64,000 bases of DNA, taken from contig JBARXY010000041.1 in NCBI GenBank assembly GCA_049647585.1, forward strand, positions 1-64,000, in the 5' to 3' direction. The notes under the pieces were generated by a model. That model saw nothing but the letters and a program-made list of their open reading frames with translations, was not told where the DNA came from and made no database searches. The stretch is from JAGQSZ01 sp049647585 (GTDB lineage Bacteria > Actinomycetota > Acidimicrobiia > Acidimicrobiales > Microtrichaceae). Positions 35,334 to 43,832 of the stretch are shown piece by piece. The position numbers and the translations under genes are program-made. Numbering within the stretch: position 1 is the first letter of the stretch; every line of letters starts with the position of its first letter.

Positions 35334-36539
35334 CTACAGCCCCAGCACCTTGTTCTTTGCCGCGTCGTAGTCGTCCTGGGTGATGAGACCCTGGTCGAGC
35401 ATCTCCTTGAATTTGGAGAGTTTCGCCATCGGGTCCTCCTCAGCAGGAGCGGGCGCCGGCTCGGGCGCGGGTGGTGCTGCTGCCGGTGCCGGTTGCGGAG
35501 CCACCGGCTGCTGAAGTCCTCCAGCCGCCCCACCGACCGCGTTCATACCCATGCCGAGGAACGCCATCCCGGCGCCGCCGCCGCTCGGGTTCTCTCCAGC
35601 GGCTTGAATACCACGTGCCGCGGACTGCTGCATGAAAGAGTTCCCTCTGGCACCGCCGAGAGCGTCGGCCTTCTTGACGTCGGACAGCAGAGCCCGTGTG
35701 TCTTCGTCATATTCGATCGCCTGTAGCGCAACCTTGACGATCGTCAGGCCACGGTCAGTCGTCCACTGGTAACCCTCTTCGACCGCTTGGCTGAGCGACT
35801 GGGCAAAACCAATTGCGTCGCCCTGGATCCGGGCCATCCGATTACCCTTCTCAGGGTCGTTCGTATAGTGCGAGAACGCTGCGGCGAGCGAGCCGACCAC
35901 CTCGTTGAATAGTTGGCTTGCGGCATCATTTTCGAAATCGCCGAAATCGAAGATCTTGGCGTCGAAGCTCAAATAGGTCAGAGGGATGTAGTTCTTGACC
36001 AGCAGGATCGGGTCGGCGATCTTCAGCGAGTAGCTGCCACGGGTGATGGCACCGACCTGGGCGCCGATGTAGAGGTCATCCCAGTAGATCTCGGATTGAG
36101 TGCCGAACTTGTTGTTCGGGATCTCCTTCAAGTTCACGTAGAAAGCGAGTTGCTGCGATGCCGGCTGGCCCCCGAACTTGAAGCGCTCCCAAGAAGTCTT
36201 CACCGTGGAATCGATGATGCCGTCTCCAGCGAACATGGACTTCGCGTTCTGGTCCTCAGAGGTGAATATGAACCCACCCGGCTCACCGACGAATCCGGAC
36301 AACTCGCCATCTTGGAAGGTCACGAGCGCATAGCCCTCGGGCACGACGATGCGCGAACCGTTGGTGATGATGTGCTCGGAGGATTTCGTGTTGGAGCCTC
36401 GTCCGCTGTCCTGTCCTTGGGCTACTGCTGGGAATAGTGCCGCCGTCGGAGGCAGATTTCGCGGTGGGACCAAGAAGTCCTTCCACTGATCTGCGAGCGT
36501 ACCGCCTAGAGCGCCGGAGAATGCCTTGATGAAACCCAT
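35334..36539 (-). CDS. SPFH/band-7 domain protein with SHOCT tail (YdjI-like)
   Basis: 401 residues from the ATG at 36539 behind AGGGGAC. The opening MGFIKAFSGALGGTLADQWKD is typical of the YdjI/virion-core-like SPFH family. The SPFH domain covers about 55-280 and contains IVVPEGYALVTFQDGELSGF and later DRGLTIVKVALQAIEYDED. A Gly/Met-rich stretch and a Pro/Ala-rich linker lead to a short SHOCT domain (LSKFKEMLDQGLITQDDYDAAK). Such proteins form membrane-associated scaffolds. It is first of three tightly spaced genes. The 154 bp upstream hold its promoter region but no obvious consensus. Confidence 0.8.
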   Translation of the reverse strand: MGFIKAFSGALGGTLADQWKDFLVPPRNLPPTAALFPAVAQGQDSGRGSNTKSSEHIITNGSRIVVPEGYALVTFQDGELSGFVGEPGGFIFTSEDQNAKSMFAGDGIIDSTVKTSWERFKFGGQPASQQLAFYVNLKEIPNNKFGTQSEIYWDDLYIGAQVGAITRGSYSLKIADPILLVKNYIPLTYLSFDAKIFDFGDFENDAASQLFNEVVGSLAAAFSHYTNDPEKGNRMARIQGDAIGFAQSLSQAVEEGYQWTTDRGLTIVKVALQAIEYDEDTRALLSDVKKADALGGARGNSFMQQSAARGIQAAGENPSGGGAGMAFLGMGMNAVGGAAGGLQQPVAPQPAPAAAPPAPEPAPAPAEEDPMAKLSKFKEMLDQGLITQDDYDAAKNKVLGL

Positions 36540-36693
36540 GTGTCCCCTGTTGTCTGACGTCTGCTGAGCGAATCGCGCTATGGAAGCAGACTCCGAGAGC
36601 GCCGCCCCGACAAGGTGTCGGTCTGTGAGAATCCGCCGAAGATTATCAGGCGCCCCTCACAGAGGGCTCACAGAGCCGCAAAGCCGCGAGCCT

Positions 36694-37140
36694 TTATTCA
36701 GATGCTGACTCGCCCTGAAACCTGTAGACGTTGGTTTCTCGCTGGACGAATCCAAGACGCTGATAGAGGCGATTGGCCGCCTCTCGACTCGGCCTGGATG
36801 TCAGGTCGACCGTCTTGGCACCGAGTTCCCCAGCCAACTCCAGGGCACGTCGGTTGAGGCTGTCGCCCACTCCCTGGCCTCGGGCATCGGAGTCCACGAC
36901 AACGTCTTCGATCCAGGCACGCACGCCTGTCGGGATGCGGAACACAACCAAGGTCATCGAGCCACAGATGCGGTTCTGGTCGTCCCTAGCCACCAGCAGG
37001 TGTGAGGCGTCTGAGGACACGATCTGTTGCAACTCGGCGAAGGTCGGGGCGGGACTCGAGGATGAAAGCTGAGGGACCAGCGTTGCCATCGCCTCGACCA
37101 ACTCATCATCGACCGACTTGCACACTTCGACGCGGATCAT
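36694..37140 (-). CDS. GNAT-family N-acetyltransferase
   Basis: 148 residues from the ATG at 37140. It has the acetyl-CoA-binding motif A as VVDSDARGQGVGDSLNRRALELA (about residues 83-105, Q/RxxGxG/A present) and a C-terminal RLYQRLGFVQRETNVYRF block. Motif C/D strands CGSMTLVVFRIPT precede it. It is a cytosolic single-domain acetyltransferase; the substrate could be a small amine, an amino acid or a protein terminus. It is a stand-alone gene between the SPFH cluster and glnD. A short CTCACAGAG repeat lies just downstream (about 36657-36675). Confidence 0.82.
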   Translation of the reverse strand: MIRVEVCKSVDDELVEAMATLVPQLSSSSPAPTFAELQQIVSSDASHLLVARDDQNRICGSMTLVVFRIPTGVRAWIEDVVVDSDARGQGVGDSLNRRALELAGELGAKTVDLTSRPSREAANRLYQRLGFVQRETNVYRFQGESASE

Positions 37141-37235
37141 GGCTCAGATCGTAGGCGGCTGACCCGGACCGGCTGTCACCCGCCACCCCGTCATCGCTGC
37201 CGCTGTGGCCGGCGCCCCTCGGGCAAAGTCGGCAC

Positions 37236-39626
37236 TCACTCGGCGCTCTGGAGCACAAAGTGGAGCGAACGCCGGATCTCCCGTCGGAAATCCGCATCGA
37301 CGATCGGTCGCCCGTCGCGGTCGGTCACGTAGAAGGTGTCGATCGCGTCCACACCGAGCGTGTGGATCTTCGCCGATCGGATATCGACGTCCATCTCGCC
37401 GAGCGCACGGGTCAACTCATAGAGCAGACCGTTGCGGTCCAGACCGATGACCTCGATCATGGTCGCCCCGGTGGCAAGTTCGTCGTCAAAGCGGACACCC
37501 GCCTCGAATTGGCTTAGCCCCGGCTCGTAGCGTCGACGATGGCTCCGCTCCCGCTCGGCCAGTCGCGCCCGGATTGCCAGGTGACCGGTGATGGCCAACT
37601 CCACATCCTCAGCAACTCTCTCCCACCGGATCATGCCCGTCGCCCTCGACTGCACCCTGAAGCGATCAATTGCGATGTCACCATCAGACTCTGCGGTTGC
37701 CTCCACGACATTCAGGCCGTGAAGAGCCAGCACCCCTGCCACCCGACACATCACTCCGGCCCTGTCCTCACAGACAACGACCACCCATTCCCCCTCGCCG
37801 CTCACCATCGGTAGCGGAGAGTGGACAACCGGGGCTTGGGTGCTGGCTGCGGAGACTTCGGTGTCGCTAGCAGTGTCAGAGCCGATGGACGGCGTATCAA
37901 GGACCTCGCGGACCGAGGCGACGAGCCGGTCAACGAGCGCGGCTGTCCATGTGGTCCAGATTCCCGGACCGGTGGCGAGTCCGTCGGCCTCGCTGAGGGC
38001 GTGCAACAGCGAGAGCCGCTCGACCGAGCCGACCTTGTCCGCCACGAAGCGGATCGTGGCCGGGTCCTCAAGGTCCCGCCTTCGGGCGGTGTCTGAAAGG
38101 AGCAGGTGCCATCTGGCGAGGAACCCGACCGTTGCGGACTCACCCGGGGTGAAGCCCATCCGCCGGGCGATGTCCGAGGCGATCAATTCCCCTGTCGTCG
38201 AATGGTCTCCCCGATATCCCTTGCCGATGTCGTGGAGTAGCGCGCCAACTACCAACAAGTCCGGTCTGGGGGTCCGCTCGGCCAGGTCCGCCGCACGCGC
38301 CGCGGTCTCGAGCAGGTGACGATCGACGGTGTATTTGTGAAGTGCGTTGCGCTGCTGTTTGCCGCGCACGTGGTCCCACTCGTGGATGAGAGTTCGCCAT
38401 ACCCCGGCCCGATCGAGTGACTCGATCACCTCTACCGAACGGGCCCCCGCCAGCAGGAGGTCACAGAAGTGTCTGCGGGCAGACTCGGTCCACGGCTCTG
38501 TCAACGTCGGAGCTTGCGCCATGAGACTGAGGGTGGCTGCGCTTATCCGAGTGTCCTTGAGCGCTGCCTGTTGGGCCACCTGGAGCACGCTGATTCCGCT
38601 ACTGATTGGATTGCCTTCATCTGCCAGGCGGACCCGTCCGTCGCGCAGGATGATTCCGTCACCGAGGTCACGGTCGGGTCCTGCAGCGTTGTTGGCGCGG
38701 CCCCGCTTGGCGGTCCCCTGGCCTGATCTGGCGGACGCCGTCATGGTGATGTCGAACCAGGACTCGTCGCTCACCCATGCGATGGATCGAGCTGCGCCGG
38801 CGACGCGGGACATCAACTCTGCGGTGTCTGGATCCCCCAGCCTCCTGGCCACCTCGTCCTGTTCCTGCAGTAGCAGTCGATCGTTATGACGCTCGGTCGC
38901 ACGATGGAGTTCGACACGCGCTTCAAGGATCGTGTCGTAGTCAGCGGTGAGCCCATCGAGCAGGCTCTCGTTCACCGCTGCTCCCGCCATTGATGCCCAG
39001 CCGAGAGCGTGGACGTCGCGAAGGCCACCCCGTCCTTCCTTGAGGTCCGGTTCCAGGGTGAAGGCGATATCACCCTCGCGTGCGTGTCGGTCCTTGACCG
39101 ACGTCGCAAGCACATCGATCCAGTTTCGACCATTGCGTCGCCACGCCGCCTTGGCCTTCTCGGCCAGCTCTGCCGTCAGCGTGGCATTGCCGGCCAGGTG
39201 ACGCACCGAGAGCAGCGCCGTTGCCGTCTCGAGGTCATCGGAGGCAAGAACGAGTGTGTCCCTGAGCGTCCGAACCGAGTGTCCGAGCTTCAGCCCTGCA
39301 TCCCAGATCGGATACCAGAGCCTCTCGGCCAGCGACTCTGCGTCATATTTCTTGGGAATCAACAACAGAAGGTCCAGGTCGGACTGCGGGCATAGTTCGC
39401 CCCGACCATGCCCACCCAGAGCTACCAGAGCGGGACCGGACGAAACGGCCACTTCTGATCCCTCTTTCGTCAGCCCTTCCTCCTGCAATGCCTTTGCGAA
39501 GACCAGTGCGAGCCAGGCGTCGACTTCGTCCGTGTAGGCGGAGCAGAACTCACGACCGCGCAGCGACGTGTCATCGAGGAGAGCGACCCTCTGCAGGGTT
39601 TCCGGTGTCTTCAAGGTTTCTGACAT
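37236..39626 (-). CDS. glnD: [Protein-PII] uridylyltransferase/uridylyl-removing enzyme
   Basis: 796 residues with the full GlnD order. The nucleotidyltransferase domain has GGHGRGELCPQSDLDLLLL (about 75), the helical substrate region follows, the HD hydrolase domain has VVGALLHDIGKGYRGDHSTTG (about 460), and two ACT domains lie at the end (VVVCEDRAGVMCRVAGVLALHG and IEVIGLDRNGLLYELTRALGE) for glutamine sensing. In actinobacteria the homologue may adenylylate rather than uridylylate PII. The ATG at 39626 has GGAGG 8 bases upstream. The gene lies downstream of amt and glnB on the same strand, the usual actinobacterial operon, with a hairpin in the 190-bp gap after glnB. Confidence 0.92.
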   Translation of the reverse strand: MSETLKTPETLQRVALLDDTSLRGREFCSAYTDEVDAWLALVFAKALQEEGLTKEGSEVAVSSGPALVALGGHGRGELCPQSDLDLLLLIPKKYDAESLAERLWYPIWDAGLKLGHSVRTLRDTLVLASDDLETATALLSVRHLAGNATLTAELAEKAKAAWRRNGRNWIDVLATSVKDRHAREGDIAFTLEPDLKEGRGGLRDVHALGWASMAGAAVNESLLDGLTADYDTILEARVELHRATERHNDRLLLQEQDEVARRLGDPDTAELMSRVAGAARSIAWVSDESWFDITMTASARSGQGTAKRGRANNAAGPDRDLGDGIILRDGRVRLADEGNPISSGISVLQVAQQAALKDTRISAATLSLMAQAPTLTEPWTESARRHFCDLLLAGARSVEVIESLDRAGVWRTLIHEWDHVRGKQQRNALHKYTVDRHLLETAARAADLAERTPRPDLLVVGALLHDIGKGYRGDHSTTGELIASDIARRMGFTPGESATVGFLARWHLLLSDTARRRDLEDPATIRFVADKVGSVERLSLLHALSEADGLATGPGIWTTWTAALVDRLVASVREVLDTPSIGSDTASDTEVSAASTQAPVVHSPLPMVSGEGEWVVVVCEDRAGVMCRVAGVLALHGLNVVEATAESDGDIAIDRFRVQSRATGMIRWERVAEDVELAITGHLAIRARLAERERSHRRRYEPGLSQFEAGVRFDDELATGATMIEVIGLDRNGLLYELTRALGEMDVDIRSAKIHTLGVDAIDTFYVTDRDGRPIVDADFRREIRRSLHFVLQSAE

Positions 39627-39650
39627 CGCCTAGACCTCCAATGATGTTCG

Positions 39651-39687
39651 GGGCCGGCCCCACGGGCTTGTCCCGTGATGCCGGCCC
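39651..39687 (-). promoter_or_regulatory. Hairpin between glnB and glnD
   Basis: GGGCCGG (651-657) pairs with CCGGCCC (681-687) and CACGGG (661-666) with CCCGTG (672-677), leaving a symmetric 3x3 internal loop and a five-base loop. It lies 25 bases upstream of the glnD start in the transcribed direction. No U run follows it, so it may slow polymerase or protect the glnB message rather than terminate fully. Confidence 0.55.
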
Positions 39688-39745
39688 ACGACCCAACCTT
39701 CTGACCCGTCCGTTGGTCGACGCAATCCTGCGGGCAGAGCCCGTC

Positions 39746-39804
39746 GGACGAGCCGTGCCTGAACGGACCTTTGCCGGTTGGACGAGCCGTGCCCCGACGG
39801 ACCT
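39746..39804. repeat. Imperfect direct repeat downstream of glnB, 34-bp period
   Basis: GGACGAGCCGTGCC at 39746-39759 recurs at 39780-39793, each followed by a variant of an 11-bp CGGACCT-ending segment. It lies in the intergenic space just beyond the glnB stop (39817). Confidence 0.7.
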
Positions 39805-39816
39805 GAGCCTGTTGCC

Positions 39817-40155
39817 TCAGACGGCGTCAGGACCCCGCTCACCTGTGCGAATTCGAACGAGGTCTTCGACGGCTGTTACCCAGATCTTGCCGTCACCGAT
39901 CTTGTCGGTTCGTGCTGCCGATTCAATTGCGTCGACAACGACTGGAACGAGGTTGTCCTCGACCACCACTTCGAGCTTCAACTTGGGGAGGAAGTCGACC
40001 TGGTACTCGGTTCCTCGGTAGGTCTCGGTGTGACCGCCCTGGCGACCGAAGCCGCGGACCTCCGAGACCGTGATGCCCACGACCCCGGCCGACTTGAGCG
40101 CCACCTTGGTCTCGTCGAGTTTGAATGGCTTGATGATTGCTGTGATCAGTTTCAT
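39817..40155 (-). CDS. glnB: Nitrogen regulatory protein PII
   Basis: 112 residues, the exact PII length. The N-terminus MKLITAIIKPFKLDE is typical. The T loop contains HTETYRGTEYQVDFLPK with Tyr51, the residue nucleotidylated by GlnD, and the B loop and C-terminal signature include TDKIGDGKIWV with the ATP-binding Gly residues. The trimer senses 2-oxoglutarate and ATP/ADP and blocks the Amt channel. It lies 32 bp after amt and before glnD on the same strand. glnK would be an equally valid name because it sits beside amt. Confidence 0.95.
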   Translation of the reverse strand: MKLITAIIKPFKLDETKVALKSAGVVGITVSEVRGFGRQGGHTETYRGTEYQVDFLPKLKLEVVVEDNLVPVVVDAIESAARTDKIGDGKIWVTAVEDLVRIRTGERGPDAV

Positions 40156-40187
40156 GTCTGCGACTTCTTTCTCCGATCTCTCGGATT

Positions 40188-41420
40188 TCAGGCTCGTCCC
40201 ATGGTGAGTTCACCCGAGTTGTATGCGGTCTCTGCGTGCTCTGCTACGTCCAGGCCCGAGTCCTCGACCTCTTCACTCACTCTGATTCCGACTGTGGCCT
40301 TGAGCGCCAGGAGGATTACTGCGGTGACAACACCCGAGTAGATGATCGTCACGCCATTGGCCAGCGCCTGTTCCCCCAGGAGTTTCAGGCCGCCGCCGTA
40401 GAACAGGCCGCTCATGTTCTCGGTTCCGAAGTAGTCCGCATCCGAGAAGAGTCCGATCAGGAGCGACCCGACCAGTCCACCTACGAAGTGGACTCCGACC
40501 ACGTCGAGTGCGTCATCGAAGCCCGCCTTGAACTTGATACGGACTGCGAAGCAGCAGACCACACCTGCGATCAGGCCGATGATGATCGCCGGCATCGTCG
40601 AGACGAAACCGCAGGCGGGAGTGATCGCAACCAGGCCGGCGACGATTCCCGAAGCTGCGCCGAGGTTGGTGAAGTGGCCATCCCTGACCCGCTCGACCAA
40701 TGCCCAGGCAAGACCGGCGGCAGCTGCTGCTACGAAGGTGTTCAGGAACGCCTGGACTGCTGTCCCGTTCGCTGCGAGCGCGGAGCCGGCGTTGAATCCG
40801 AACCAGCCGAACCAGAGGATGCCTGTTCCGATCATCACCAGTGGCATCGAGTGCGGTGCGTGGCCCTCCTTGGGCCAACCCTTGCGTTTGCCGAGGATCA
40901 TGACCGCCACCAGCGCTGCGATTCCTGCGTTGACGTGGATGGCGGTTCCACCGGCGAAGTCGAGTGAGCCACGGGCTCCGAGCCATCCTCCGTAGACCCA
41001 CTTGAAGACGGGTGCGAAGACCAACAGCATCCACACCGGCGCAAAGATCGCCCAGGCACCGAACTTCATTCTGTCGGCCACTGCGCCCGAGATGAGTGCC
41101 GGGGTGATGACCGCGAACATCCCTAGAAATGCGATCGTCAGGAGCGAGTCCACTCCTCCGCTGACACCAAGGTTCAAGTTGCCGAGAAACGCTGCGTCGA
41201 AACCCCCGAACCAACTGGCACCGGCGTCACCTCCAGCTATGGAGAAGCCGATGACGACCCAGAGCACCGGGATAACCAGCAAGCACCAGAAGTTCATCAT
41301 CAGCATGTTGAGTACGTTCCGACTCCGGTCCATTCCTCCGTAGAAGAAGGCGAGGCCCGGTGTCATGAACAGTACGAGTGCGGCCGAGGCAAGCACCCAT
41401 GCAATATCACCTGAATTCAT
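40188..41420 (-). CDS. amt: Ammonium transporter, Amt family
   Basis: 410 residues from the ATG at 41420, chosen for GAAGGG six bases upstream; a GTG at 41444 is in frame. Eleven membrane helices are expected, starting SGDIAWVLASAALVLFMTPGLAFFYGG. Family marks include the pore-lining DFAGGTAIHVNAGIAALVAV (first His of the twin-His pair), WFGWFGFNAGSALAANG, and VHFVGGLVGSLLIGLF with the second His. It conducts ammonium into the cell and is gated by the PII protein encoded next. The upstream gap carries a possible GlnR site. Confidence 0.93.
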   Translation of the reverse strand: MNSGDIAWVLASAALVLFMTPGLAFFYGGMDRSRNVLNMLMMNFWCLLVIPVLWVVIGFSIAGGDAGASWFGGFDAAFLGNLNLGVSGGVDSLLTIAFLGMFAVITPALISGAVADRMKFGAWAIFAPVWMLLVFAPVFKWVYGGWLGARGSLDFAGGTAIHVNAGIAALVAVMILGKRKGWPKEGHAPHSMPLVMIGTGILWFGWFGFNAGSALAANGTAVQAFLNTFVAAAAAGLAWALVERVRDGHFTNLGAASGIVAGLVAITPACGFVSTMPAIIIGLIAGVVCCFAVRIKFKAGFDDALDVVGVHFVGGLVGSLLIGLFSDADYFGTENMSGLFYGGGLKLLGEQALANGVTIIYSGVVTAVILLALKATVGIRVSEEVEDSGLDVAEHAETAYNSGELTMGRA

Positions 41421-41481
41421 GTTGAGCCCTTCGTTGATTGACACCCCGTCGATGTCTTCGGTGGCAACCTAGGGAGGGCGT

Positions 41482-41519
41482 GTTTCACGAATGTTTCCGG
41501 GCGTGAGCCGTTCGGTTAC
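41482..41519 (-). promoter_or_regulatory. Possible GlnR box upstream of amt
   Basis: Read on the minus strand, four 5-mers are spaced by exactly six bases: GTAAC, GCTCA, GAAAC, GAAAC. The known actinobacterial GlnR consensus is gTnAC-n6-GaAAC repeated. Two of the four match fully, one matches in four positions and one poorly. The 11-bp phase and the position 62-99 bp upstream of the amt start are as expected for activation under nitrogen limitation. No glnR gene is in this window. Confidence 0.4.
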
Positions 41520-41538
41520 ATCTTCGATCGGTCCCAGA

Positions 41539-42000
41539 TCAGCTGTGACGGGAGCGGTGGATGTGCGCCTTTGCTGCACCCCACACGATCGCAGGCTCGG
41601 CGAGTGACTCGTGTACGTCAGCCATGGACGCCGGGCTGAGGGCGTAGATGTCGTCGGGAAACGAACGACGCTCGAACTCGTCGCGTTCGACTGGTCTCAC
41701 CCCGGCGATCGACAAGACGTCAGCCGCGTGGTGAATCGATGCACGGATTATCGCCAGTGGCGTCGTCCTCTGGTCATCGATGTCGGCTGAGAGCAGGGAA
41801 TTCATCCGAGTGCTCACTTCGGCCCGACACTTGCGCGCCGCATCGTTCACCAAGGCTTCCAGCTGTCCGGTCACATCGACCCCGGCGACCGCGCAGCGGC
41901 GACGGATGGAGCGTGTCACCCATCCCTCGATCTGAGCATCAATTGCGTCTGCAAGTTCTTGTGAGTATTTCCGGAACAGCTCGTCGTCGGTCATCGACAT
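41539..42000 (-). CDS. Conserved actinobacterial protein of unknown function
   Basis: 153 residues from the ATG at 42000, directly adjoining the stop of the upstream gene (TGAATG), with GGAGG 7 bases before. It has no signal peptide or membrane segment. The N-terminal half is helical (DDELFRKYSQELADAIDAQIEGWVTRSIRRRC). The C-terminal half has a recognisable block FPDDIYALSPASMADVHESL followed by WGAAKAHIHR, which I recall from uncharacterised actinobacterial proteins. Translational coupling to the DUF2993 gene suggests a common envelope role, but no function can be assigned. Confidence 0.6.
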   Translation of the reverse strand: MSMTDDELFRKYSQELADAIDAQIEGWVTRSIRRRCAVAGVDVTGQLEALVNDAARKCRAEVSTRMNSLLSADIDDQRTTPLAIIRASIHHAADVLSIAGVRPVERDEFERRSFPDDIYALSPASMADVHESLAEPAIVWGAAKAHIHRSRHS

Positions 42001-42936
42001 TCACCCACCTCCCGCTGTCGACGTCGTTGCCTTTTTCGGGCTCGTAGTGGTGGTGTCCGTGGTGCCCGGGCCATCGGTTGTCGGGCTGCCTTTCGACGGC
42101 GGAGGTAGCTCGAGAGTTGCGGGAGGAGCGAGTTCATCGTCTCCACCCGGAGGCCATTCGGTTCCCGGGCCAGTTTCTCCACCCGGACCTGTAGGGACTC
42201 CCGGACCTCCAGGTCCCCCGTTGTCGATCTCCCCGAGCGAAGTCGTTAGCACGCCCGGCAACCTATTCCCCGTGCAGCTCAACTCGATGAAGCGGCCGAC
42301 GATCCTGACCTTCGGGGTACAAGGAAGTATCTGCGGATCGACCACGGGCAGCGATACGGAGTCGCTGCCGGAGAGTCCCTCGATGGCTGGGCCGTCAAGA
42401 ACCAGTTCGGTTCCGATGATACGGATACGGACAGGTTGGTCGGACCCGACCAGATGAAGTCGGCCGTTCCGTATCGATGCCTTTCGCCCGACCATCTGCG
42501 CGACCGTCGAAGGGTCGATCAGCACCCGGACCGAGCCGGAACCTAGCGACTTGGCTCTGACGGTTCTCTCTCGGATCGACAGGTCGAGCCCCAGGTCCTT
42601 CAGCACGTAGTCAGCTTCATGGACCTGTGTCGCATAGAGACGTGCGTCGGTGAGCCGAACATCGACCCGGTCCAGAGTGTCGAACAGCAACACACCGACG
42701 ATGCTCGGCTGCCACCATGACCGACCGATCGTGACCTCGACTCCTCCCGCGACACCGGCGGCGCGAATTTGATCCTCGGCTATCCGTTCAGTGACACCGC
42801 GGCCCGCGGTCTCGGCCACGACCACCCCCAGTGCGACGGCTATCACCAACCAGCCGAGCACCAGACGGACCCAGCCTGCGGGACTTCTTCGACCACCACG
42901 TGGGCGGCGTCCTTGGGTGGAAGCAGATCTGGTCAC
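42001..42936 (-). CDS. DUF2993 (LmeA-like) membrane-anchored protein
   Basis: 311 residues from a GTG at 42936. A basic N-terminus (about 22 residues) and one helix (VRLVLGWLVIAVALGVVVAE) are followed by the DUF2993 fold: GVTERIAEDQI, EVTIGRSWWQPSIVGVLLFD, repeated amphipathic strands, and LPGVLTTSLG. After residue 240 comes a long Gly/Pro/Thr linker. In mycobacteria LmeA of this family supports lipomannan elongation in the periplasm. Whether such a glycolipid exists here is unknown. The tail resembles wall-spanning linkers. Confidence 0.75.
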   Translation of the reverse strand: MTRSASTQGRRPRGGRRSPAGWVRLVLGWLVIAVALGVVVAETAGRGVTERIAEDQIRAAGVAGGVEVTIGRSWWQPSIVGVLLFDTLDRVDVRLTDARLYATQVHEADYVLKDLGLDLSIRERTVRAKSLGSGSVRVLIDPSTVAQMVGRKASIRNGRLHLVGSDQPVRIRIIGTELVLDGPAIEGLSGSDSVSLPVVDPQILPCTPKVRIVGRFIELSCTGNRLPGVLTTSLGEIDNGGPGGPGVPTGPGGETGPGTEWPPGGDDELAPPATLELPPPSKGSPTTDGPGTTDTTTTSPKKATTSTAGGG

Positions 42937-43008
42937 GACCGCAGCCTCCGTCGCCCAATCCTCTGCCTACGGGAGCGGCGACACATGGTGAGTTAGAGAT
43001 GACCCGCG

Positions 43009-43701
43009 CTAGCCACGATGACCGACACCGACCTCGGTCAGGACGGACTCCGGCGAATCGATCATGCCGACATAGAAGGGGCCGAACTCGCCATACTGAG
43101 CAGATGCGACGTCGTAGCGCATCGTGTACACGATCTCTTTGATCGTGTCCGGTAGGTCGGCGAAGAGCGTCACGCCCCACTCGTACTCGTCGAGCCCGGT
43201 GGAACCCGTGATCAGTTGCACGACCCTTCCGGCGAACTTTCGTCCGGAACCGCCGTGTTCGTACATGAGCTCCTTGCGGCGCTCGAAGTCGAGTTCGTAC
43301 CAGTTTGCTCCGACGTTACGCATCTTCGACATCGGGTAGAAGCAGAAGACCGGCTTGTCGGGAATTGGCAGAACTGGATAAAGGCGGGCCTGGCGCATCG
43401 CTTCGGGAACGCCTTGGGCGTATTCGGACAGTTCCGTCAACGACACATAGGACTCAGTGAGTCGCAGCCCGGCAGCCACCAGAGCGGTCTGCAGCCGCCG
43501 GAGTTTCCACTGGTCATCGGCCACCGCCAGGATGCCGATGTCGGACTTGTGTCCCAGCAGAGCTGCGGTCACCACCTGGACCTCATCGCCCTGAGCGGTA
43601 GATATTGCAGAAAGCACCGCCTGACGATCGGTCTCTGGACCGACGTGGAAGAACAGGTGCAGGACCGCAAGACCGATGGATGGGACAGAGGGATCAGTCA
43701 T
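43009..43701 (-). CDS. hemQ: Coproheme decarboxylase HemQ (ChdC)
   Basis: 230 residues of the chlorite-dismutase-like fold. FYPMSKMRNVGANWYEL contains the Tyr that forms the radical in heme-forming members. ELMYEHGGSGRKFAGRVVQLITGSTGLDEYEWGV-type sequence supplies the heme-side His, and VYTMRYDVASAQYGEFGPFYVG is the conserved end. It decarboxylates coproheme to heme b with peroxide, the last step of the pathway whose earlier enzymes are encoded at 19885-23423. The chlorite-dismutase Arg is not evident, so chlorite detoxification is unlikely. It diverges from the FAD oxidoreductase gene. Confidence 0.88.
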   Translation of the reverse strand: MTDPSVPSIGLAVLHLFFHVGPETDRQAVLSAISTAQGDEVQVVTAALLGHKSDIGILAVADDQWKLRRLQTALVAAGLRLTESYVSLTELSEYAQGVPEAMRQARLYPVLPIPDKPVFCFYPMSKMRNVGANWYELDFERRKELMYEHGGSGRKFAGRVVQLITGSTGLDEYEWGVTLFADLPDTIKEIVYTMRYDVASAQYGEFGPFYVGMIDSPESVLTEVGVGHRG

Positions 43702-43832
43702 GTTCGGAGTCTAAGCCTCGATCCATGGACGGTCCGCCGAGCCCGACCCCTTGGCTGTCGAGGCCGAAGACTTGCCCTTGTTGACCGATAGCCGTGACCG
43801 TTAGGTTCACCGGATCGGCCCAAGGGGGATCA

